Assembly: GCF_000284295.1 (NCBI RefSeq)
Contig: NC_017093.1
Coordinates: 3,410,001 to 3,474,000 of the forward strand
Direction of reading: 5' to 3'
DNA length: 64,000 nucleotides
Source of the DNA: Actinoplanes missouriensis 431
GTDB lineage: Bacteria > Actinomycetota > Actinomycetes > Mycobacteriales > Micromonosporaceae
Part shown: positions 1 through 6,455 of the stretch, piece after piece
How the letters are laid out: the number at the start of each line of letters is the position of its first letter
How positions within the stretch are numbered: position 1 is the stretch's first letter
Notes under the pieces: model-generated
Told to the model about the DNA's origin: nothing
Database searches by the model: none
What the model saw: the letters and a program-made list of their open reading frames with translations, nothing else
Made by a program: the position numbers and the translations under genes

Positions 1-2
1 TC

Positions 3-416
3 GACCACGACATCCCGGCCGAGGGCATCCTCGCGATGGTCGAGGCGTTCGCCGCCCACCGCGCTCCGGGACAGTCCCGCAACCTCGACTTCCTGACCAT
101 GGGCGGCGCCATCAACCGGGTGCCCGCCGACGCCACCGCCTTCGTGCACCGTGACAGCAGGTACTTCGTCGGCTGCGCGGTCGGCACGATGGACGCCGAG
201 TCGCCGCAGGGACAGCAGGTGGCCGTCGACTGGATCGACTCCTGCTGGGAGGCGGTCCGGCCGTGGGCGGCGCCCCGGACGTACCAGAACTTCGTCGATC
301 CGGCGCTGCCCGACTGGCAGAGCCGCTACTACGGGTCGAACTACGCGCGGCTGAGCGAGGTGCGGGCGGCGTACGACCCGGACCGGTTCTTCCGTTTCCC
401 CCACGCCATCGTCTGA
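3..416 (+). CDS. FAD-linked oxidoreductase, C-terminal part (BBE domain)
   Basis: The 3' end of a gene that begins upstream of the window; the reading frame is already open at base 3 and ends with TGA at 414-416. The last ~30 residues (YYGSNYARLSEVRAAYDP then DRFF) match the berberine-bridge (BBE) tail of FAD-binding PCMH-type oxidases, in which this segment packs over the substrate pocket. The part that would carry the flavin-linking His/Cys is outside the window, so substrate and covalent flavinylation cannot be judged. It lies 24 bp upstream of the M28 peptidase gene on the same strand and may be co-transcribed with it. Confidence 0.8.
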   Translation, partial: DHDIPAEGILAMVEAFAAHRAPGQSRNLDFLTMGGAINRVPADATAFVHRDSRYFVGCAVGTMDAESPQGQQVAVDWIDSCWEAVRPWAAPRTYQNFVDPALPDWQSRYYGSNYARLSEVRAAYDPDRFFRFPHAIV

Positions 417-440
417 CAACCCGCGGAGGCGGCGACCGAT

Positions 441-2711
441 ATGAAGCGATCCGCATCACTGCTCCGGCCCGGCCTGCGCGCCCTGCCGGCGATCGCCGCG
501 GCCGGCGCCGCGATCGCCGCGCTGCGCGGACTGCGGCCACCCCGCCCGGCCGGTGCCCGCGCCCCGCTCGACAGGTTCTCCGCGGTACGGGCCGAAGGTC
601 ACCTCCGGGTGATCGCCGCCGAGCCCCGGCCGATCGGCTCGCCGGCTGCGGCTCGGACTCGGGCCGAGCTGGTGGACCGGCTGCGGCGGCTCGGCCTGGA
701 GACCGAGGTGCAGGAGTCGGTCGCGGTGGCCGACCTGGGCGCCGCGCCGTACGGGGTGCGCTACCGCTCGGCCGGCCGCGTGCGGAACATCGTGGCCCGC
801 ATCCCCGGCACCGTGCCGGGCCGGGCCGTGCTGGTGATGACCCACTACGACTCGGTCGAGCAGGGCGCCGGTGTCAGCGACGCGGGCATGCTGGCCGCCG
901 CCGTGCTGGAGACCGCCCGCGCGCTCGTGACCGGCCCGCCGCCGCGCAACGACGTCATCTTCCTGCTGACCGACGGGGAGGAGACCGGGCTGCTCGGCGC
1001 CCGGGCGTTCTTCGACGAGCACCCGGCCGCCGCCCGGGTGGGTGCGGTGCTCAACTTCGAGGCGCGGGGCACCCGCGGACCGGCGCTGATGTTCGAGACC
1101 GGCCCGGGCAGCGGGGCGCTGCTACGGCACCTCGCCGACCTGGAGCGTCCGGCGCAGAGCAGCTCGCTGTTCGACGAGGCGTACCAGCGGATGCCGAATA
1201 CCACGGACTTCGCGGTGGCCCGGGAACGCGGGCTGCCCGGCCTCAACTTCGCCAACATCGGCGGGTTCATCGACTACCACGGCCCGAACGACGACTTCGA
1301 GCACCGCGACCGGGGCACCCTGCAACACCACGGCGAGGTGATGACGGGCCTGGCCCGCAGACTCGGCGCGATGGACCTCGACGAGCCCGCCGGCCCCGAT
1401 CCGGTCTTCTTCTCCGCCGGGCCGCGCCGCCTGGTGCACTACCCGGCGCCGATGTCCACCCCGCTCGCCGCGCTGGCGGCCTCGGCCGCGGTGGCCGGGC
1501 TGCTGGCCGGGCGCCGCCGCCTCGGTGACGGCTGGCGGCTGCCGTCGTCGACGCTCCGGCTGCTCGCGAGACTGGTCGCCGGTGGCGGCGCCGCGACGGC
1601 GCTGACCTTCGCGGCGGCGGCGCGCAGCCCTCAGTTCCGCCGCAGCGGCGACTTCCCCGGATCGGACGCCGTGCACGTCGCGCTCGGAGGGCTGGCCGCC
1701 TCGGCGGCGGTGACCGGCATGGCGGGCGACGAGCCGTGGCGGCGGCTGGGCGCGGTGCTGCCACCGCTGGCGGTGCTCTCGCTGCTGGCCGGAGCGCGGG
1801 CGCCCGGCGCCGGTTACGTGACGGTCTGGCCGCTGGCCGGCGGCGCCGTCGCCGCGCTGACCACCGGTGCGCATCCGGCGGTGCGGGCGGCCGGCGCTGC
1901 CGTCGCCGCGGCGGGGGCAGCGGCCACCTTCGTACCGTTGTCGCGGCTGCTCTATCAGGGACTGACCCCCCGGATGGCGGCCGCCTCGATGCTGGCGTTG
2001 CAGCTCGGCGGTGAGCTGGCGGCGCCCGCGCTGTCGATGCTGCCGCCGCGGGTGCGGCGGGCGGTCGCGGTGGGTGGGCTGGCCGGGGCGGCGGCGGTGC
2101 TGGCGCACCGGCTGACCCGCCCGGCCGGCGACACACCGGAGACCCTGAGTTATCTGTACGACGTGGACGCGGGCACCGGCTGGTACCTCAGCACCGACCA
2201 GCGGCCGACGGAGTGGACCGGCCGGTTCCTGGGCGCCGAACCCGTCCGGGGGCCGCTGCCGGACTTCTTCCCGGGCTGGGATCGCGAGTTCATCAGCGCC
2301 CCGGCGGAGCCGCATCCGCTGCCGGCGCCGGAGCTGCGGGTGCTGGCGGACGAGCCGGCCGGCGGCGGCCGCCGCCGGGTGCGGCTGCGGGTCAGCACGG
2401 CCCGCGACGCCCGGCAGATCGGTCTGACCATTCCGGACGCCGTCGTGCACGCCTGGTCGGTGGAGGGCCGGCCGGGACCGGACGATCCGGCCGGACCGTG
2501 GGAATTGTGGCTCTACGCCCCCGGCGCCGACGGTATCGAGGTGAGCCTGGTGCTGGACGCCGCGCCGGCGCGGATCCGGGTGATCGACAGGTCGGACGGC
2601 CTGGCCGCCGGGCCGCCGGCGTCCGCGTTCGGCTCGCAGACGCCCGCGGCGGCCCTCGACGTCGACGGCTGGGGCAATGGCACGTTCGCGGCCCGCTGGC
2701 TCAAGATCTGA
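441..2711 (+). CDS. M28-family metallopeptidase with multi-span membrane domain
   Basis: 756 aa. An N-terminal hydrophobic stretch (about residues 12-32) precedes an M28 zinc aminopeptidase-like domain at about 55-320. The di-zinc ligands can be seen: H135 and D137 in THYDS, bridging D147 in SDAG, the E180-E181 pair in TDGEETG, an acidic residue in NFEARG, and a late His in FIDYHGP. Residues ~330-570 are a run of Ala/Leu/Val-rich transmembrane segments, followed by a ~160-residue soluble tail. This order (M28 domain, several membrane spans, extracytoplasmic tail) recalls yeast vacuolar Pff1-type proteases rather than the secreted Streptomyces aminopeptidases. The ATG has GGAGG 11 nt upstream. 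Substrate is unknown; cleavage of N-terminal residues from peptides at the membrane is inferred from the family. Confidence 0.8.
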   Translation: MKRSASLLRPGLRALPAIAAAGAAIAALRGLRPPRPAGARAPLDRFSAVRAEGHLRVIAAEPRPIGSPAAARTRAELVDRLRRLGLETEVQESVAVADLGAAPYGVRYRSAGRVRNIVARIPGTVPGRAVLVMTHYDSVEQGAGVSDAGMLAAAVLETARALVTGPPPRNDVIFLLTDGEETGLLGARAFFDEHPAAARVGAVLNFEARGTRGPALMFETGPGSGALLRHLADLERPAQSSSLFDEAYQRMPNTTDFAVARERGLPGLNFANIGGFIDYHGPNDDFEHRDRGTLQHHGEVMTGLARRLGAMDLDEPAGPDPVFFSAGPRRLVHYPAPMSTPLAALAASAAVAGLLAGRRRLGDGWRLPSSTLRLLARLVAGGGAATALTFAAAARSPQFRRSGDFPGSDAVHVALGGLAASAAVTGMAGDEPWRRLGAVLPPLAVLSLLAGARAPGAGYVTVWPLAGGAVAALTTGAHPAVRAAGAAVAAAGAAATFVPLSRLLYQGLTPRMAAASMLALQLGGELAAPALSMLPPRVRRAVAVGGLAGAAAVLAHRLTRPAGDTPETLSYLYDVDAGTGWYLSTDQRPTEWTGRFLGAEPVRGPLPDFFPGWDREFISAPAEPHPLPAPELRVLADEPAGGGRRRVRLRVSTARDARQIGLTIPDAVVHAWSVEGRPGPDDPAGPWELWLYAPGADGIEVSLVLDAAPARIRVIDRSDGLAAGPPASAFGSQTPAAALDVDGWGNGTFAARWLKI

Positions 2712-2728
2712 GGTCGCGGGCGGGGCCG

Positions 2729-3604
2729 TCAGCCGCGGTGCATCGCGGCGGTGAAGTTCTCCCAGTGCGGCTGGCGGCCGTCGATATCGGTGAACCCGTA
2801 CCGCTCCATCAGGTGCCAGGACGCGTACGTCTTGCCGGCCAGGCCGGCGACCTCGGGGTCGGCGGCCACGGCCGCCACCGCGCGGCCCACGTAGTGCGGG
2901 GTCTCCGAGCCGCCGAAATGCCGGTCCTTGGCGATGCCGTCGCGCCAGTTCTCCTCGGTGACGCCGAACGCGTCGAGCATCGCCTCGGACCGCAGGAAGC
3001 CGGGAGTGATCGCCAAGGCGGTGATGCCGTGCGGCCGGAGTTCTTCGGACATGGCCAGTGCGAGTCGGATAACCGACGCTTTGGCGAGATCGTAGAAAAG
3101 GCTGCCCCGATAGTCGGGCTTGTATCCGTCGGTGATTTCCACGATCACGCCGGATTTCCGCGCCACCATCAAAGGCGCCGCGAAGTGGCTGGTGATGATG
3201 TGGGAATGCACCGCCCGCTGCTGCATCAGGAGGCCCGCGTCAAGATCGTGCTCCCAGAACGGCTTGCCCCAGGAGGTGAGCTCGTCGCCGCCCCAGACGT
3301 CGTTGACCAGGATGTCCAACCGGCCGTCCTGGTCCTCGGCGATCCGCTGGATCAGCCGTTGCACCTGCTCAGGGACGGTGTGGTCGGTCTGCACGGCGAT
3401 GCCGGTGCCGCCGCCGGCGGTGACCAGCTCGGCGGTCTGCTCGATGGTCTCCGGACGGTTGCCGGTCGCCGGTCGACCGGCGACACTGCGCCCCGTGCAA
3501 TAGACCACGGCGCCCTGTGCGCCCAATTCCCTGGCGATGGCGCGGCCGGCTCCCCGGGTGGCTCCGGCGACCAGAGCCACTTTGCCCTTCAACGCGTTGC
3601 TCAA
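2729..3604 (-). CDS. SDR-family oxidoreductase
   Basis: Short-chain dehydrogenase of about 291 aa. The N-terminal Rossmann motif GATRGAG and the catalytic Y-x-x-x-K (YDLAK) are present; the usual NNAG is replaced by NDVWGG, as in a subset of atypical SDRs. I chose the TTG start at 3604 because a strong Shine-Dalgarno (GGAGGAGAA, complement of 3608-3616) sits in front of it. The ATG at 3655 would put the first 17 residues inside a 12-bp palindrome and has no ribosome site. It follows the XRE-TPR regulator on the same strand and may belong to the biosynthetic locus as a keto reductase or dehydrogenase, but nothing in the sequence proves the link. Confidence 0.82.
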   Translation of the reverse strand: MSNALKGKVALVAGATRGAGRAIARELGAQGAVVYCTGRSVAGRPATGNRPETIEQTAELVTAGGGTGIAVQTDHTVPEQVQRLIQRIAEDQDGRLDILVNDVWGGDELTSWGKPFWEHDLDAGLLMQQRAVHSHIITSHFAAPLMVARKSGVIVEITDGYKPDYRGSLFYDLAKASVIRLALAMSEELRPHGITALAITPGFLRSEAMLDAFGVTEENWRDGIAKDRHFGGSETPHYVGRAVAAVAADPEVAGLAGKTYASWHLMERYGFTDIDGRQPHWENFTAAMHRG

Positions 3605-3625
3605 CGATTCTCCTCCGTGCGCGAC

Positions 3626-3656
3626 AATGCCACCGACCAATGTAGTCGGTGGCATT
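3626..3656. promoter_or_regulatory. Perfect 12-bp inverted repeat (operator or terminator)
   Basis: The arms AATGCCACCGAC (3626-3637) and GTCGGTGGCATT (3645-3656) are exact reverse complements around a 7-nt centre. The element lies between the stop of the XRE-TPR gene (3692) and the ribosome site of the SDR gene. With no T-tract after it and its position just upstream of the SDR start, I favour an operator for the SDR gene; a factor-independent terminator for the regulator gene is the alternative. Confidence 0.6.
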
Positions 3657-3691
3657 CGATCTTTTCTGAGCGCCCGGAAGGGCTCGCTTCG

Positions 3692-5116
3692 TCAGGCGCG
3701 GGAGCCGTGCCGGTTCCCGGATCGCGCCGGACGCTCGGCGGCCCGCGCTGTGGCCGGCTGCGGACGGTTGGGCAGCAGGGTCGGCGGCAACTCCATGCCC
3801 AGTCCCTGAATGGCGCGCCGGTACGCCGCGATCGCCGCCTCGGTCTCGCCGATCTCGGTCATCACCTGACCCAGCTGTGACCACAGCCGGGAGCTCTGCG
3901 CGGTGTCGGGAAGCGCGTCGAGCTCCGCCTGCGCGTCCAGGCAGGCGCGGCGCGCACCGTCCTGGTCGCCGAGCAGCGACAGCGCGGTGGTGTCCAGCAA
4001 GCGGCACCGGATCCGTTCCAGGTCGGGAACCCGGGGGTCGGCGGCCATCTCGCCGGCCATCCGGTGCGCGGCCTGCGCCTCGTCCTGCATGATCAGGCAC
4101 CGGATCAGGTCGTTGCGGCAGCGGGCGGCGTCCGCGATCGCGCCGGCGCTGTCCAGGTCGGCGATGGCCTGCTCGAGCAGCTCGCGGGCCTGCTCCGGGC
4201 GCGCCGGGGTCTGCCGGATCAGCAGTCCGCCGTACACCGCGCGGAGCATGCCGAAGGTCTGCCGGTAGTCGTTGGTGTCGGCGTCGGTGACCCGCGCGGC
4301 CAGCTCCAGGGCGTGGCCGATGCGGCCGTCCCGATAGGCCGCCCGGCTGGCGTTCCAGTACACCGCGACCAGCTGCCGGCGCTCGGACAGCTGGGGGAGC
4401 ACACCCATCGCCTGGGCGATCGGCACCCCGGCGGCCTCGTGGTCGCCGCGCTCGCACCACACCGCCGCCACCACCGAGCTGAGTTCCACCGTGACGTCGG
4501 AGACGGCCAGGCCCAGCGCGTCGATGCGTTCCTGGGTGCGCTCGGCCTCGGCGAGAGCCCGGTCGCCGTCACCGGCGCGGGCGAGGCTGCGGATCAACCC
4601 GAGGGTGGCGCCGAGCCAGTGCGTGTACTGCGGGTAGTTCTCCGCCGAGCGCAGGCAGCCCTCATAGGCGACGACCGCGTCGGCGTACCGTCCCTGCAGC
4701 TCCGCGATGCGGGCCAGGCCGAACTCGACCTCCTCGAGGACGTCCTCCTTGCCGGGGTTGTCGTCGAGGGCTTGCTGATAGCCGTCGACGGCGTCGTCGA
4801 GCTCCCCGATGAGCAGGGCGGCGCGGGCGAGCCTCAGCTGGGCCGCGGCGGTCCGGTCGGGCGCGCTGCCGGCGGCCGGCTCCGGTGCCAGCAGGTATTC
4901 GGGCGGGCAGCCGAGCCGCTCCGAGATCTCCCGGACCACGCGGGAGCTGGGCTCACGGCGGTCGGCTTCCAGGAAGGAGATGTAACTGGCTGAGATGTTG
5001 TCCCCGGCCAGGTCGCGCTGGCGCAATCCGCGCGCGACTCGCAGCCGCCGCAGCCGTTTGCCGAAGGTCTCCCCGGCCGGAATGACGTCGTTGGCGTTTC
5101 CGGTGACCATGTCCAC
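3692..5116 (-). CDS. XRE-family regulator with TPR array
   Basis: 474 aa. Residues ~17-70 are a Cro/C1-type helix-turn-helix (FGKRLRRLRVARGLRQRDLA then SASYISFLEADRREPS). About 350 residues of helical tetratricopeptide-like repeats follow, such as IAELQGRYADAVVAYEGCLR. The architecture is common among actinobacterial regulators beside specialised-metabolite genes, where the TPR part is thought to bind a peptide or small ligand. The frame opens with GTG at 5116 and an ATG two codons later; AGAGAGTGG precedes it by 9 nt. It has its own upstream region with two small inverted repeats and faces away from the NRPS-like operon. I infer pathway-specific control of that operon and probably of itself. 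Confidence 0.88.
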   Translation of the reverse strand: MDMVTGNANDVIPAGETFGKRLRRLRVARGLRQRDLAGDNISASYISFLEADRREPSSRVVREISERLGCPPEYLLAPEPAAGSAPDRTAAAQLRLARAALLIGELDDAVDGYQQALDDNPGKEDVLEEVEFGLARIAELQGRYADAVVAYEGCLRSAENYPQYTHWLGATLGLIRSLARAGDGDRALAEAERTQERIDALGLAVSDVTVELSSVVAAVWCERGDHEAAGVPIAQAMGVLPQLSERRQLVAVYWNASRAAYRDGRIGHALELAARVTDADTNDYRQTFGMLRAVYGGLLIRQTPARPEQARELLEQAIADLDSAGAIADAARCRNDLIRCLIMQDEAQAAHRMAGEMAADPRVPDLERIRCRLLDTTALSLLGDQDGARRACLDAQAELDALPDTAQSSRLWSQLGQVMTEIGETEAAIAAYRRAIQGLGMELPPTLLPNRPQPATARAAERPARSGNRHGSRA

Positions 5117-5139
5117 GATCTACAGCCACTCTCTTGAAT

Positions 5140-5176
5140 GCGCGTAGTCACGCGCAGTGCACTCTTGTCAAGTGCA
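5140..5176 (-). promoter_or_regulatory. Promoter region of XRE-TPR gene with two inverted repeats
   Basis: Two palindromes sit side by side 24-60 bp before the start: GCGCGT-AGTC-ACGCGC (5140-5155) and TGCACT-N7-AGTGCA (5158-5176). The second contains a minus-strand TTGACA hexamer (complement of 5166-5171) suitable as a -35 element. Placement over the promoter suggests autoregulation; no clear -10 hexamer is seen at 17 bp. Confidence 0.5.
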
Positions 5177-5296
5177 GTGAAGTCTACCGGCAAGATCGGG
5201 TAAATCACCAGGGTCGCCGTCCAAATCGGCGCGACCCGATCGGGGATTCCCGCTGATGGCGGTCTTGCGGCCGACCTCTCCGGTTGACTAGGGCCG

Positions 5297-6025
5297 TCAT
5301 CTGTGGAGGTAACGACGCCCCGTCTGGCGGCTCGTCGTACGGGCGTTCCGGCGGGTGTTCCGTGCCGTCTCGGCGCCGGTCATCCGGCGCCCGGTCAGCT
5401 CGGCGGCGGCGCGGAAGGCCTCGGCTGCCTCGTCCAGGTCGACGGACTGCCCGGCGATCCGGAAGCGGCGGTGGATAGCCCGGCCGAGCAGGCTCAGAGC
5501 CCGGCCGGCGCGGGCCAGGTCGGATCGCTCGGCGGCGTCGCCGAAGACCTCGCGCGCCAGTTGCAGCTCCCGGACCGCGCTGTTGAGGTCGGCGAACCGG
5601 CCGCACCTGTCGAAGCGGATGCACAGGGCCATGCCGAGCAGATAGGAGTTGGCGATCCGCGCCTGGCCGGTCTGCGGGCCGTCGTGGCAGGCGCGGCGCA
5701 GCAGGTCGATGGCCTGATCGAGCGCGTGCGGATCGTTGATGCGCACCGCGTACTCCAGCACCACGGAGCCGAACTCGGCGGCAGTGGGCCAGCACAGGTC
5801 GTCGTTGAACCGCCGGCCGCCGGCCGGCTGGTGCCCGCTGGTCAGGCTGTCGTGACACCGCGACAGCCAGGACAGCGCCACCGGATAGCCGTAATCGGAC
5901 ACCGGGGGAGCGGGCGTGTGGCCGTCGGCCCCGTTGTTGCTTTTCTGGGTGTCGGTTGGTTGTGCCGTTTCGGACACCGCAGCGTCGCTGTCGGAAGGCG
6001 ACGTCCGGTCTCTGGGCGTGATCAA
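5297..6025 (-). CDS. TPR-like helical protein, function unknown
   Basis: 242 aa with no catalytic motif. After a polar, probably disordered first 35 residues come helical repeats with TPR spacing (HALDQAIDLLRRAC, LNSAVRELQLAREVFGD, VDLDEAAEAFRAAAELTG), similar to the helical arrays preceding CHAT domains in actinobacterial proteins, but no CHAT domain follows. The basic C-terminus (RNTRRNARTTSRQ) could bind nucleic acid. No ATG is available near the N-terminus, so TTG at 6025 is used, with AGGA close upstream. It lies between the XRE-TPR regulator and the divergent NRPS-like operon, so a regulatory partner role is plausible but unproven. Confidence 0.65.
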   Translation of the reverse strand: MITPRDRTSPSDSDAAVSETAQPTDTQKSNNGADGHTPAPPVSDYGYPVALSWLSRCHDSLTSGHQPAGGRRFNDDLCWPTAAEFGSVVLEYAVRINDPHALDQAIDLLRRACHDGPQTGQARIANSYLLGMALCIRFDRCGRFADLNSAVRELQLAREVFGDAAERSDLARAGRALSLLGRAIHRRFRIAGQSVDLDEAAEAFRAAAELTGRRMTGAETARNTRRNARTTSRQTGRRYLHR

Positions 6026-6455
6026 CTGTCCTGGTCCCCCGCGTGATGTGACATGTGGTCAGCAATCGGCTTCCGACGGTCAAGGCTAGTTGATGTCTTT
6101 CGCGACTACCAGCCCTCGATTGTCATGGTTTACTTGTCATACGAGTCAACTAATTTGGACTCCCGCCACTGGTTGATTACGTCGCGCGAGGCCGTGTCGC
6201 CTGCGCAAGCGGGCGAATCCGTCACTGTTGTCAACGCTGATCACGCCGGTCTGAGCAGGACCGCGACCGTTGCGCATGACTGGGGAAGCGCTCTTCGCGG
6301 CACTCCTGTCAACTTACTTGACTCGACTTGAGACACTCATGTAGAACCACATGACAGATCTGTAATGCGAGCTGACCGGGTTGTTTCGCAGCCTCCCAGG
6401 ACCGTTACCGGCACCCCCGGAGACACGGTCGACACCAGATGGCGGGAGATCCCAC
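6026..6455. other. 430-bp divergent control region, relatively AT-rich
   Basis: This gap between the TPR gene and the NRPS-like gene is clearly less GC-rich than its surroundings and contains no credible gene. It holds a TTGTCAT direct repeat (about 6120 and 6135), the 8-mer CGAGTCAA near 6142 and its reverse complement TTGACTCG at 6318-6325, and several TTGTCA/TTGACT hexamers resembling that in the XRE promoter. It probably contains both divergent promoters and the binding sites of the local regulator. Confidence 0.6.
6318..6353 (+). promoter_or_regulatory. Candidate promoter and operator of the NRPS-like operon
   Basis: TTGACT (6318-6323) and TAGAAC (6342-6347) are separated by 18 bp, a fair match to actinobacterial housekeeping promoters. 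The palindrome CATGT-N6-ACATG (6338-6353) lies across the -10 element, where a bound regulator would block RNA polymerase. The start would leave a leader of about 100 nt before the GTG at 6456. Confidence 0.45.

Noticed and set aside
263..1528. Plus-strand frame overlapping the M28 peptidase
   Set aside because: Composition is Arg/Gly/Ala-rich without motifs, while the overlapping frame has all M28 metal ligands.
6053..6331. 92-codon plus-strand open frame in the divergent control region
   Set aside because: No ribosome site, no recognisable domain, and it covers repeats that look regulatory; the lower GC of the region makes chance frames less informative.
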